Part shown: positions 21,778-30,372 of the stretch, in pieces
How the letters are laid out: the number at the start of each line of letters is the position of its first letter
Position numbering within the stretch: position 1 is the first letter of the stretch
NCBI RefSeq assembly: GCF_003173715.1
Contig: NZ_CP029550.1
Span: 930,001-994,000, forward strand
Direction: 5' to 3'
DNA length: 64,000 bases
From: Methylobacterium durans
GTDB lineage: Bacteria; Pseudomonadota; Alphaproteobacteria; Rhizobiales; Beijerinckiaceae
Program-made: the position numbers and the translations under genes
Notes under the pieces: generated by a model
Seen by the model: the letters and a program-made list of their open reading frames with translations, nothing else
Databases searched by the model: none
What the model was told of the DNA's origin: nothing

Positions 21778-22707
21778 ATGAACGCCGTCACGATCATTGT
21801 CCCGATCTTCGGCATCATCCTGATCGGCTGGGCGGCCGCGGTCGCGGGTCTCCTCTCGGACCGCGTCAGCGACGGCCTGTCGGAGTACGTCTTCGCGATC
21901 GCGGTCCCGGCGCTCATCATCGGCACGCTGACCCGGCCCGGCCTTACCGGCGAGGTCGCGTGGTCGTACTGGTTCGCCTATTTCGGCGGTGCCGGTCTGT
22001 CCTGGGCGATCGGATCCTTGATCGCCATCCGGCGTCACGGCATCGGGCGCCAGGGGGCGATCCTGCACGGGTTCGCCGCGAGCCAGTCGAACACCGTCTT
22101 CGTCGGCGTACCGACGATCCTGCAGGCTTACGGTGAGGAAGGCGCGTTTCCGCTCTTCCTGCTGCTTGCGGTCCACCTGCCTCTGATGATGGGGTGCGCA
22201 ACCTTCCTGATCGAGGCGGAGGGTGACCGCTCGCTCCTGCACCGCCTGCGCGGGCTAGCCCTTGTCCTCCTGAAGAACCCGATCTTCATCGCCCTGTTCG
22301 TCGGGCTTTGCATGAGAAGCGCCGAGATCGTGCCCGGCGGTCCGGTCAAGTCCCTGATCGACGCGTTCTCGGCAACGGCTTCGACCTGCGCCCTGATTGC
22401 CCTCGGCGCCGGCCTGAAACGTTACCGCGTCCTGTTCGATCTGCCGGGCGCGGCGGTGATCGCGCTCCTGAAGCTCGTGCTGCACCCGCTCGCGGTGTGG
22501 CTGCTCGCCTTTCACGTCTTCTCGATGCCCGCTTCCTATGCGGGCGTCGCGACCCTGTTCGCAGCGATGCCCGTCGGCATCAACGCCTACCTGCTCGCGG
22601 CCCGCTACAAGACCGAGACGGGGCTGGTCGCCGCCTCAGTCCTCGTCTCGACGCTCGCCGCACCCTTCACAACGCTCGCGTGGCTGATCGTCCTCGGCCG
22701 AAGCTGA
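21778..22707 (+). CDS. AEC-family transporter (auxin efflux carrier type)
   Basis: A 309-residue membrane protein with about ten hydrophobic segments and the family pattern of an N-terminal half (IIVPIFGIILIGWAAAVAG) and a C-terminal half containing VGVATLFAAMPVGINAYLLA. The block ASQSNTVFVGVPTI matches the conserved Asn/Gly-rich helix break. AEC proteins export or import small carboxylates such as malate. GGAG 6 bases before ATG 21778 decides the start over the ATG 15 bases upstream. Confidence 0.88.
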   Translation: MNAVTIIVPIFGIILIGWAAAVAGLLSDRVSDGLSEYVFAIAVPALIIGTLTRPGLTGEVAWSYWFAYFGGAGLSWAIGSLIAIRRHGIGRQGAILHGFAASQSNTVFVGVPTILQAYGEEGAFPLFLLLAVHLPLMMGCATFLIEAEGDRSLLHRLRGLALVLLKNPIFIALFVGLCMRSAEIVPGGPVKSLIDAFSATASTCALIALGAGLKRYRVLFDLPGAAVIALLKLVLHPLAVWLLAFHVFSMPASYAGVATLFAAMPVGINAYLLAARYKTETGLVAASVLVSTLAAPFTTLAWLIVLGRS

Positions 22708-22711
22708 TGGC

Positions 22712-22927
22712 TCAGGGCAGCGGCAACAGGTGCAGGATCGTGCGGTTCGCGTCCCGGACCACGATGCGCCAGCCAAACTCTCCTCGAAGCTGCCCGCTCA
22801 GCCGCATCTCCTCGATCGCGCTGGCGGCTTGGCGCAACGCCTGATCGAGATCCGCCACGACCACGCCCGTCTCATCGGCCAGGATCGTGAGGCCATCGGT
22901 GAGGTCGAAGAAGACGCGCTGCCTCAC
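22712..22927 (-). CDS. DUF6894-like small protein
   Basis: A 71-residue protein starting at GTG 22927, with AGGAG 7 bases upstream. It begins RVFFDLTDGLTILADETGV and ends with a WRIVVRDANR strand. This is the pattern of the small alphaproteobacterial DUF6894 family (YFFD.....DDEG....D...A...A..). Another member is at 51950. Function unknown. It faces the end of the AEC gene with 4 bases between stops. Confidence 0.6.
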   Translation of the reverse strand: MRQRVFFDLTDGLTILADETGVVVADLDQALRQAASAIEEMRLSGQLRGEFGWRIVVRDANRTILHLLPLP

Positions 22928-22972
22928 GAAACTTCTCCTGAGGGGGCAGCGACCACGGCCGCTGCGGCGCAA

Positions 22973-23388
22973 GCGCCTTCGAGCCCATATCCCACGTGCG
23001 CGCGAAATCGCACGATTTCAATAAAATGTTGCAACTTTTAGTATTCGCAGCTAGGAATTCCGGGTAGAGCGTTAACTATTCGTTGATATCTAGTAAGTTT
23101 GTCGACAAAAAGGTACTAACTCTGCATATGTCAGTGATTAGTACCAGACCAGCGTACGGTATCATACGGATGTATTTTCGCCCTGAAATAAAATACCCGT
23201 TTGGTCTTCAGAAAATATAATCAAGATAAAAAGGTATTTGGTCGGAAATTGTCGAAAACGACAGGCGTACCACCAAGAATAACAATCATTCTCACTTGGG
23301 TCGAATGCTCAGCACGCGAGGCAGAGCCGGCCCGATGTCAGGTAACGTACTGTTTCATCCTTGCCTCGTTTGCGAGGGGAGCAACGAC
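22973..23388. other. AT-rich regulatory region upstream of the LuxR-type regulator
   Basis: About 415 bases, markedly AT-rich compared with both neighbours, with no convincing gene. It contains ATGTTGCAA (23026-23034), the inverted repeat GGTACTAA / TTAGTACC (23112-23145) and GTGATTAGTACC (23134-23145). Close copies of these motifs occur in the other regulatory region of the Pel locus near 35.25-35.37 kb. It probably holds the promoter and operators of the regulator gene. Confidence 0.5.
23112..23145. promoter_or_regulatory. Inverted repeat GGTACTAA-N18-TTAGTACC
   Basis: Two perfect 8-bp arms are separated by 18 bases, upstream of the LuxR-type gene. The right arm, as GTGATTAGTACC, is nearly identical to GTGGTTAGTACA at 35254-35265 upstream of the Pel operon. 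Together they suggest a common regulator. Confidence 0.4.
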
Positions 23389-24075
23389 ATGTCATCCGGC
23401 GATGAGGTTCCGACGACCCTTGTGGCGTCGAGTTCGTTTGTACGGGAAGGATTGACGTCTTTCCTGAGCGGGACACGGTTTCGGGTCGCGGGCGCGACGG
23501 CCTCCGAGATGGAGAGTGGGTCGGCGGACGATGCTCCGCGCCTGATTCTCGCCTCCCTCGACGATGCGGCGAGCGTCGATTCTGCGCGCGCTCTGCGTGC
23601 GGCGCGAGCCGATTCCATTCTGGTGATCTTCGGGCGGGCCGACGCGCCCACCACACTTCCGCGGGACCTCTGCCTGATGGCGCAGGCCGTTCTCGACCGC
23701 GACATCGGTCGCGACACCCTCGTGAAGGTGCTCGATGCGGTGATGTCCGGCGTCACCGTGCAATCGGCCAACCTGTTCTCGTGGATGATCGAGCGGCCGC
23801 GGACGGCGCCCGAGCCGCTCTCCGGCTCGCAGCAGATCATCGTCGCCGGCGTGGAGGATCCCGAGGAGCCGCCGTGCCATCCGCTGTCGAGCCGCGAGCT
23901 CAACGTGCTGCGCTGCCTGGCGGACGGCGCCTCGAACAAGGTGATCGCCCTGAAGTTCGATCTCGCCGAGGCGACGGTGAAGATCCACGTCAAGAACATC
24001 CTCCGGAAACTCAAGACGCAGAACCGCACGCAGGCCGCGATCTGGGCTCGGGAGCACGGCATCTACCCGAAGTAG
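23389..24075 (+). CDS. LuxR/NarL-type regulator with a degenerate receiver domain
   Basis: A 228-residue DNA-binding regulator. The C-terminal HTH (about residues 160-225) is LSSRELNVLRCLADGASNKV followed by the ATVKIHVKNILRKL recognition helix. The N-terminal ~120 residues fold like a receiver (TTLVASSSFVREGLTSFL). They lack the acidic pair and the phosphoacceptor Asp (LILASLDD in that position), so ordinary phosphorylation is unlikely. ATG 23389 is chosen because GAGGGGAG lies upstream; an earlier GTG/ATG extension is less likely. It sits at the end of the Pel locus, convergent with the operon, and is its best candidate regulator. Confidence 0.8.
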   Translation: MSSGDEVPTTLVASSSFVREGLTSFLSGTRFRVAGATASEMESGSADDAPRLILASLDDAASVDSARALRAARADSILVIFGRADAPTTLPRDLCLMAQAVLDRDIGRDTLVKVLDAVMSGVTVQSANLFSWMIERPRTAPEPLSGSQQIIVAGVEDPEEPPCHPLSSRELNVLRCLADGASNKVIALKFDLAEATVKIHVKNILRKLKTQNRTQAAIWAREHGIYPK

Positions 24076-24093
24076 ACGATCGCGATGTCACGG

Positions 24094-24120
24094 CGGGCGG
24101 GATCCGACGGATCCCGCCCG
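24094..24120. terminator. Perfect 13-bp hairpin between convergent regulator and Pel operon
   Basis: The sequence reads as a near-perfect palindrome: 13-base arms CGGGCGGGATCCG and CGGATCCCGCCCG around one base. It lies midway between the LuxR stop (24075) and the stop of the last Pel-operon gene (24132), as expected for a shared terminator. No T-run is present on either side. Confidence 0.6.
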
Positions 24121-24131
24121 AACCGCGTCGA

Positions 24132-25049
24132 TCAAACCGGCAGCCGGTCGAGCAGCCGGTTCCCGAAGAAGGGGACGAACCCCAGACGGGTCAGCCGCGC
24201 CCGCGCCCGCAGGCGCGTCACGGTGTCGTCGAGGTACTCGATGGCGAGGACCGGCAGACCGCGGGCGCGCGCGCGCTCCAAGTAGGTCATGCTCCAGCGC
24301 ACATCGTCGTCCGTGTTCTCGACGCCCTCGCCGTGAAGGTTGTAGAGCAGGCTCTCCTTGCTCACCGCGTCGATCGAGCCGCAATACGCGTCGTTCATCA
24401 GCAGGGGCTCGGCATTCTGGGCTACGACGACGAAGCCCGGCCGCTGCGACTTGGCGCGGGCGGACAGAACGCCCACGAGATCGACCATTTCCCGGCGCGC
24501 CTGCGTCTCGCGCTCGCGCCAATCGCCGTAGGCGTCGACGCGATCGAGGAACACGCCGTCGAAGCCCGCCGCGCAGAGCGCGTCGATCGCACCCCCGTCT
24601 CCCGCGATCATCGCCCGCCAAGCCGGATGCCAGTACTTCACGGCAAAGCTGCCCGGCCAGCGCGCGTTCTCGGGCCCGAGCCAGTCGGGCGGCGTCTCAC
24701 GCCAGGACGATTGCCAGTAGGCGCGATAGCTCTCCGCCTCGCCGACGCTGAGATAAGCCAGGACGAGTCGCCGCCCGCCATCGGGCTTCACGCGCAGGTT
24801 GGGGAGCGCATCGAGGCTGATGCGCGCCCCGTCGACGACCGGGTCGAGCACGATCATATCGAGGTCGGAGGCCGCGACGCGGCCGAGGTCGATCTGCTGG
24901 TACTGGCAGCCCCAGGACCGCACGTCGACGCTCGCGAGCCGGGCCGAGACGCGCCGGCCGATGAGCGGGGCGGCCCCGATTCCGGCGAGCGCCGCGAAGC
25001 CGAGGAGGCCGGATGTCAGGAGGCTGCGCCGAGTCATGAAGCGTCTCAT
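24132..25049 (-). CDS. GH114-type endo-alpha-1,4-polygalactosaminidase, separate PelA-like hydrolase
   Basis: A 305-residue exported TIM-barrel hydrolase. An N-terminal leader with RR and a hydrophobic stretch (MTRRSLLTSGLLGFAALAG) precedes the GH114/TM1410 fold. Conserved blocks are WGCQYQQIDL, LAYLSVGEAESYR, WHPAWRAMI and GFDGVFLDRVDAY with the likely acidic catalytic residues. In Pseudomonas PelA this hydrolase is the N-terminal domain of one large protein. Here it is its own gene, the last of the operon, and overlaps the exporter stop by 4 bases (ATGA). It probably trims or releases the Pel polymer in the periplasm. Confidence 0.85.
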   Translation of the reverse strand: MRRFMTRRSLLTSGLLGFAALAGIGAAPLIGRRVSARLASVDVRSWGCQYQQIDLGRVAASDLDMIVLDPVVDGARISLDALPNLRVKPDGGRRLVLAYLSVGEAESYRAYWQSSWRETPPDWLGPENARWPGSFAVKYWHPAWRAMIAGDGGAIDALCAAGFDGVFLDRVDAYGDWRERETQARREMVDLVGVLSARAKSQRPGFVVVAQNAEPLLMNDAYCGSIDAVSKESLLYNLHGEGVENTDDDVRWSMTYLERARARGLPVLAIEYLDDTVTRLRARARLTRLGFVPFFGNRLLDRLPV

Positions 25050-26416
25050 GGCTTGTTCGGCCCGAGGGCTGCCTCCTTCTCAACAGCGGCCGTCGCCGGC
25101 CGGCCGGTCTCCGGAGGAACGAGCCGGGCCCGGAGCACGTCTCCCGGCTCCAACACGTCGAATTCGCTCGCGCGCAGCGTCTCCGTCGTCTCCAGGGTGC
25201 GCCGCACGATCTCGAAGGCCACGACGCCGCCTTCGCGGCCGACCGCGGGACTCGTCCGCGCCATCAGCGTCGCCGTCGCGGCAAGGCTCTGGTAGGCGCG
25301 CTCGGCGGCCTCGGCCTCCGCCTCCACCGTGGCGATGTCGCGCTCGAGGGTCAGGCGCCGCTCGCTGTCGGCCTGGACGAGGGCCTTGCGCGCGGTGTCG
25401 AGCCTCTGCTCGGCCTGCAGGAGGCTGATCTCGATGTCGCGGCGGCGGCCCTCCATGTCCACGTAGTCGCGGCGCACGTCCGCGACGCGCTCGTTCTCGA
25501 CCACTTGGCGGGCGAACAGGGCCTCCATCATCTTGAGACGCTCGCCGCGGACTTTGATCTGCGCGTCGAAATTCGCCATCCGCTGCTTGAGAAGCTCGAT
25601 CTCGTCCTGCGTCGCCGTGATGGCCCGCTCCTTCGTCGCGCGGGTGCCCGCGAGGTTCTGGGCTCGGAGCTGAGCCATGCGCTGCTCCCCGGCGATCAGG
25701 GCCGACGAGCCTTCCGCGCCGACGAGGTGGCGAAGCCCGTCGGCAGACTTGGCGACGGGCGTGCCATCCCGCTCCGCAACGAGGGCAGCCTTGCGCAGGA
25801 GGAGTTGCTTGAGGCGATCGCGCGCCGCGTCGCGACGGTCGAGCTCGCGGCTCGCCTCGACGGCCTGGACCGGCATCCCGCTCTGGATGTCGCCGCCGGC
25901 GAGCGCGACGGCCTGCAGCACCATCAGCCCGGGCATGTAGGCGAAGGAGCCGGGATTGCGCACGGCGCCGACCACGAAGACCGGTGCCCGCTGCAGGACG
26001 GAGACCGTGATGTTGCAGCGGCGGTGGAACAGCCGGTCGAAGGCATCGCCGAGATCGGCCTTGAAGGCCGCGGTGGTCCGGCCCGCCGCCTCGATGTTGC
26101 CGAAGAGCGGCAGGGATACGGATCCGCCCGGCTCGATGCCGTACTCACCCGAGAGATCCACACGGGGATAGACGGTCTGCATGATGGCGGCCGCGTCGCC
26201 GGAGCGCGGCTTGTCGACCTCTGGCGCCTCCGGCACCTCCATGGTCTCGAAGATCGTCACCTTGAGGCGGTCGCCGACCCGCAGCACCGTGTCGCCGGCC
26301 GCGAGCGCGGGCCCGGCGAGAAGGGCGAGAAGGCTCGCGAGCAACGCGATCCACGGCGCGCGATGGCGCCTGCCGTGGGCCGAGCGGCTCCGTTCGAATG
26401 GCCAGTGCAACACCAT
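25046..26416 (-). CDS. Polysaccharide export protein, Wza/ExoF type with long coiled coil
   Basis: About 456 residues. A signal peptide (PWIALLASLLALLAGPALAA) leads to a polysaccharide-export domain (DTVLRVGDRLKVTIFE ... VDLSGEYGIEPGGSVSLPLF) and a SLBB-like segment (VFVVGAVRNPGSFAYMPG). A coiled-coil region rich in Arg/Glu/Ala follows (about 180-400). No lipobox Cys is present, as in ExoF rather than Wza. It likely forms the periplasmic/outer-membrane channel, taking the place of the PelB barrel and PelC. AGGAGG is 5 bases before ATG 26416; ATG 26446 is less likely. Confidence 0.82.
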   Translation of the reverse strand: MVLHWPFERSRSAHGRRHRAPWIALLASLLALLAGPALAAGDTVLRVGDRLKVTIFETMEVPEAPEVDKPRSGDAAAIMQTVYPRVDLSGEYGIEPGGSVSLPLFGNIEAAGRTTAAFKADLGDAFDRLFHRRCNITVSVLQRAPVFVVGAVRNPGSFAYMPGLMVLQAVALAGGDIQSGMPVQAVEASRELDRRDAARDRLKQLLLRKAALVAERDGTPVAKSADGLRHLVGAEGSSALIAGEQRMAQLRAQNLAGTRATKERAITATQDEIELLKQRMANFDAQIKVRGERLKMMEALFARQVVENERVADVRRDYVDMEGRRRDIEISLLQAEQRLDTARKALVQADSERRLTLERDIATVEAEAEAAERAYQSLAATATLMARTSPAVGREGGVVAFEIVRRTLETTETLRASEFDVLEPGDVLRARLVPPETGRPATAAVEKEAALGPNKP

Positions 26417-26449
26417 CATCCCCTCCTGCCCAAAGTGTTCCATCACCCG

Positions 26450-27850
26450 TCAGACCGGCCGCGCCTGCGTCGCGCTGCCCACGAACACGCGGTAATCGAT
26501 CGAACCCAGCACCTTCAGGAGCGCGAAGAGCGAAGCGAACCCGGAGACGATGCAGGCGAGCATGTACCCGGTGCCGAGGCTTCCCGGCTCGAACTGCGAG
26601 ACCAGCACCGTCAGGGCGGCGAGGCTCCCGAGGAAGATGAGCTGCAGGGTCGCGTAGACCCGCGTCGCGTCGAAGAAGATGAGCAGCGCCGAGCACGACA
26701 TGAACAGGTACTGGAACAGCGCGCCGACCGTCCCCATCCGCAGGATGCCGATCTGCCGGAACTGGAGGCCGACCGCCTCGACGATGGCGGGTGCCGTGAG
26801 CACCACGATGACGCACAGCGCGGTCTGGACCACCATGATGTTGGCGAGCGTGCGCGTCGTCTCGCGCTCCAGGATGCGCCCCTGGGCGCGGATGTTCTTG
26901 AGCGTCGCGTGGGTGTCGATCGCCTGGAAATAGGCGCGGTAGCGGTCGAAGAACGTCGTCTCCAGGCTCGTCACGAACAGCGCCAGGGCAGGGACGACCG
27001 TGAGGCTCGCGATGAACATCGGTCCGTCGTAGAGCGGCGCGTGGATCAGGCCGGCCTCGACGCGCTCGCCGTAGCCGCTCGTCCAGATGATCCACTTGTC
27101 GATCCAGACGCTGACCGCGCCGGCCGTCGCTCCGATCGCGAGGGAGGGGCTGCAGCGGAGGCGCGCGGTGAAGGCCGCCTGCGCCGCGGCGAGGCTCCGG
27201 CAGGGGGACGGGAAGGTCGAGGCGAAGCGGGCGGTGAGCCAGAGGAAGACGATCATGAAGCCCGCGGCGAGCCCCCAGACCATCGGGACGGGGCCGTAAC
27301 CGTGCAGCGCCGCCGTGACGGCGAGGCCGACGCCCGCGAGCAGCCCCGTGACGAAGGCGAGCGTCACCTGCAGATAATCGCGGACCGCCCCGCAGAAGGC
27401 GAGGCCGACCCAGACCATGCTCACGATCTGCACGCCCGCGATGCCCGCGAACGCGACGTCGGCGGGTACGCGCAGCAGCAGGACGAAGACGAGGCACGAG
27501 AGGATCGCGGTCGCCGCGCTCGCCGCGAGAAGCGTGAGCACGAAGACGGATCGCACGTCCTCGTACTGGCGGCGGTAGAGAGAGTCCGCGAGCACCCGCG
27601 TCCCAACCATGGCGACGGGTGACGTTCCGACGAGCGACAGCGAGAAGACGTAGACGACGAGGACGCGGAAGGTCGCCATCGCGTCCTCGCCGATCAGCGG
27701 CGAGGCCGCCTCGCCGATCACGAGGATCGCCATGACGGTGTAGAGCCACGGCCCGGCCGCAACGATGGCGGCGTGCGCCACGGCCGCCACCGGCCCGAGG
27801 ATCTCGTCGCGGCTGCTGAGCCGCCTCAGCTCGAATCCGATCCCGGCCAT
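26450..27850 (-). CDS. pelG: Pel exopolysaccharide transporter PelG
   Basis: A 466-residue polytopic membrane protein with about 12 helices. The start MAGIGFELRRLSSRDEIL is the PelG N-terminal signature. Other matching blocks are GTRVLADSLYRRQYEDV, WIDKWIIWTSGYGERVEAG and LFVTSLETTFFDRYRAYF. PelG is thought to move the growing polymer across the inner membrane together with PelD, PelE and PelF. ATG 27850 lies 4 bases after the pelF stop, with GGGAG upstream. Confidence 0.93.
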   Translation of the reverse strand: MAGIGFELRRLSSRDEILGPVAAVAHAAIVAAGPWLYTVMAILVIGEAASPLIGEDAMATFRVLVVYVFSLSLVGTSPVAMVGTRVLADSLYRRQYEDVRSVFVLTLLAASAATAILSCLVFVLLLRVPADVAFAGIAGVQIVSMVWVGLAFCGAVRDYLQVTLAFVTGLLAGVGLAVTAALHGYGPVPMVWGLAAGFMIVFLWLTARFASTFPSPCRSLAAAQAAFTARLRCSPSLAIGATAGAVSVWIDKWIIWTSGYGERVEAGLIHAPLYDGPMFIASLTVVPALALFVTSLETTFFDRYRAYFQAIDTHATLKNIRAQGRILERETTRTLANIMVVQTALCVIVVLTAPAIVEAVGLQFRQIGILRMGTVGALFQYLFMSCSALLIFFDATRVYATLQLIFLGSLAALTVLVSQFEPGSLGTGYMLACIVSGFASLFALLKVLGSIDYRVFVGSATQARPV

Positions 27851-27854
27851 GGGC

Positions 27855-29393
27855 TCAGCTCCCGGAAGCGGTCGCCTCGGCCCGTGCGGGCGCGAGGTAG
27901 TGGGCATAGGTGTCGCGATAGGCCGAGAGCGCGTCCTCGGAGGCGTAATAGCGGCGCACCCGAACGCGCAGGGCCTCCCCTTGCTCCCGGCGAAGCCGCT
28001 CGTCGCGCAGCAGCTGCTCGACCGCCGCGGCCGTCTCGCGCGGGCTGACGAGGGGCGTCACCGCCCCGCCCGCGCCAAGCCTCGGCGTCTCGGTGGAGCG
28101 GCCCTCGAGGATCTCCCGGCAGGAACCGACATCGGTGGCAACGCACGGAATTCCGGCGGCGCCCGCCTCAAGGATGACGAGGGGCTGCGCCTCGCTGAGG
28201 CTCGTCAGCACGACGACGTGAACCCGAGAGAGGTGCTCGACGAGCTTGATCGAGCCGGTGAAGACGACGGTGTCGCCGAGGTCGAGATCGCGAACGAGGT
28301 CGAGGCATTCCTCGAAATAGGCGGCATCCTCGTCCGTCGGCCCCATCACGAGCGCCTGGAGCCCGGGAATGCGCTGGCGCAGGATCGCCGCCGCCTCGAT
28401 GTAGGATTTCACGTCCTTGATCGGGACGACGCGCCCGATCAGCGCCATGGTCGGGGGGGCGTCCGGACCCGCCACGGGCAGTGCCGCGTAACTTTCGACG
28501 TCGATGCCGTTGGCGATCACGGCGAGCCGGGAGGGGGCCGCACCGAGCGCCTTCTGGAGGCGCTGATTGTCCTCGTAGAGGGTGATGATGCGGCTGCAGG
28601 CTTGGTAGCAGATCAGGGCGTGCGCATCGAAGATCTGCATCCAGATGTCGCGCAGGTCGACGCGCTCGTCGGTGAGCGAGATCCCCTTGTCGACGGTGTC
28701 GCAGATCCACTCCGCCATCAGGACCTCGACGCGGCGCTCGTTCGTGTAGATCCCGTGCTCGGTGATGAGCGCCGGGCGGCCGGTCTCGAGCGCGGCCCGG
28801 GCCGCCACCAGGCCGGCATAGCCCGTCGAGATGGTGTGGTAGACCCGCGCCCGCGGCAGGGGCGCCTTCAGGACGGCGAAGAGCCCGCCGAACAGGGCGC
28901 GCCACGCCCAGAAGAAGTGCAGGAACGAGGCGTGCGGCATCAGCCGCTCGTACATCTGGCAGGTCACCCTCCAGGAAAGCGGGGACGCCATCAGGCTCGC
29001 GTGGGTCAGCCCGCTCTCGGGATCGTTGACGAGGCGAACGAGCCGGTCGAAGGCGTCGAGGCCGCCGCCGCGGACGAGCGCGATGAGCTGCTCGGCGAGG
29101 ATCTCCTCCGTCTCGGACGTCCGCGCGGATTCCTGCCAGGGCTGCGAGCGGAAATCCGTGTGCAGGTGGAGGTCTGAGAAGGCGACGACGTTCTCGGGCA
29201 GCGTGTAGCGGATCTCCCGCGGGCCCCTGTCGGCGACGATGGCGACGATGGCGAAGGTGAGGTCCGGATTGCCGCGGATCAGCCAATCGACCCAGGTCGA
29301 GACGCCACCGCGCACGTAGGGGTAGCAGCCCTCGACCACGAGGCAGACATCGGCCTCCGGCTCGCGCTTCGGCGCGCTAGACAGGAAGCGCAT
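27855..29393 (-). CDS. pelF: Pel glycosyltransferase PelF (GT4)
   Basis: A 512-residue cytoplasmic GT-B glycosyltransferase that polymerises the Pel chain, probably from UDP-GalNAc/GlcNAc. The N-terminus VCLVVEGCYPYVRGGVSTWV is the PelF signature. ALITEHGIYTNERR and IGRVVPIKDVKSYIEAA are conserved, and SEAQPLVILEAGAAGIP is the donor-binding EX7E motif. GGAGG is 6 bases before the ATG, and the start overlaps the pelE end by 17 bases. Confidence 0.95.
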   Translation of the reverse strand: MRFLSSAPKREPEADVCLVVEGCYPYVRGGVSTWVDWLIRGNPDLTFAIVAIVADRGPREIRYTLPENVVAFSDLHLHTDFRSQPWQESARTSETEEILAEQLIALVRGGGLDAFDRLVRLVNDPESGLTHASLMASPLSWRVTCQMYERLMPHASFLHFFWAWRALFGGLFAVLKAPLPRARVYHTISTGYAGLVAARAALETGRPALITEHGIYTNERRVEVLMAEWICDTVDKGISLTDERVDLRDIWMQIFDAHALICYQACSRIITLYEDNQRLQKALGAAPSRLAVIANGIDVESYAALPVAGPDAPPTMALIGRVVPIKDVKSYIEAAAILRQRIPGLQALVMGPTDEDAAYFEECLDLVRDLDLGDTVVFTGSIKLVEHLSRVHVVVLTSLSEAQPLVILEAGAAGIPCVATDVGSCREILEGRSTETPRLGAGGAVTPLVSPRETAAAVEQLLRDERLRREQGEALRVRVRRYYASEDALSAYRDTYAHYLAPARAEATASGS

Positions 29394-30372
29394 GGCGACC
29401 TCCGGGAATCGGGTCCGCCGGGCGGACGAGGAGATCGTGGAGGTCCTGCGTGCGGCCCAGCTGCATCAGGCTCTCGGCCACCGCCTCGGCCAGGATGTCG
29501 CCGCGGCGGTAGGCGACGGTGGCCGCGCGGGCGAGCACCTCGTCCCAGCGGCCGAGCTCGGCCAGGAGCGCGCAGAGCTGCGCCGTCGCACCCCGGTGGC
29601 CGGGCGAGGCCGCCAGCGCCTCCTCGCAGAGGCTCGCCGCCGATTCCCGGGCGGAGCGCGCGTCGGCCTCGTCGAGGAACCCCCCGTTCGCCAGCCGGGC
29701 GAGATCGGCCGCCTGCGCGACGAGGGCCGTCGCGGTGGCGGGGCGGCGCCCCTCCGCCCGGGTCTTCTGGAATTCGAGCCGGGCGCGGGCACGAAGCTTG
29801 ACCGAGACCGCCGCCGCGTGGACCCGGATGCTCGGCTCGGTGCTGCGCAGCGCTTGGCCCAGCAAGGGCCGGTAATCCGGGTGGTAGGCGAGCCCGATCA
29901 GGCCGAGCAGCGCCTGCTGCTGTCCGAGGCCGCCCTCGAGCACGCTCGGGAAATGTTCGATCGATCTGCGGCTCGGGCGACGGGCGCGGCCGTCGAGGAT
30001 CTGGGCGTGGAGGGCGACGGCCGGGTTCGCTTCGCCGACTCCGGAGATCTGGCGGTACCAGCTCTCGAGCTCGTGCTCGCTGACCGGGATGCGGGCGAGG
30101 ACGAGGTAGAGGACGAGAGTGGCGGCAGCGCCGACGGGGCCGGTGGAGGCGGTGAGAAGCAGGGCGATGACGTAGAGGGTGAGGTCGTCGGCGAATACCT
30201 TGCGCCGGGCGGCGAAGACGAGGAGCGCGGCACCGTGGGCGGCGAGCGCCGCCCCCTCGCCCACCGAACCGCCGAGATAAGCGATCACGATCGCGACCTC
30301 GGCCGCGTTGATCGCGATCATGGCCGCGACCGGCCCGGCCGAGAGGCGCGCGGCGGTGCTCAGAGGCTGCAT
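29377..30372 (-). CDS. pelE: PelE-like membrane/TPR protein
   Basis: A 331-residue protein with two or three N-terminal transmembrane helices (about residues 10-80). A soluble helical repeat region follows, with blocks such as SIEHFPSVLEGGLGQQQALL and a TPR-like end (LCALLAELGRWDEVLARA). In Pseudomonas, PelE bridges PelD/PelG and PelF. Start ATG 30372 has GGAGAGG 5 bases upstream and overlaps pelD by 13 bases; the end overlaps pelF. Confidence 0.85.
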   Translation of the reverse strand: MQPLSTAARLSAGPVAAMIAINAAEVAIVIAYLGGSVGEGAALAAHGAALLVFAARRKVFADDLTLYVIALLLTASTGPVGAAATLVLYLVLARIPVSEHELESWYRQISGVGEANPAVALHAQILDGRARRPSRRSIEHFPSVLEGGLGQQQALLGLIGLAYHPDYRPLLGQALRSTEPSIRVHAAAVSVKLRARARLEFQKTRAEGRRPATATALVAQAADLARLANGGFLDEADARSARESAASLCEEALAASPGHRGATAQLCALLAELGRWDEVLARAATVAYRRGDILAEAVAESLMQLGRTQDLHDLLVRPADPIPGGRHALPV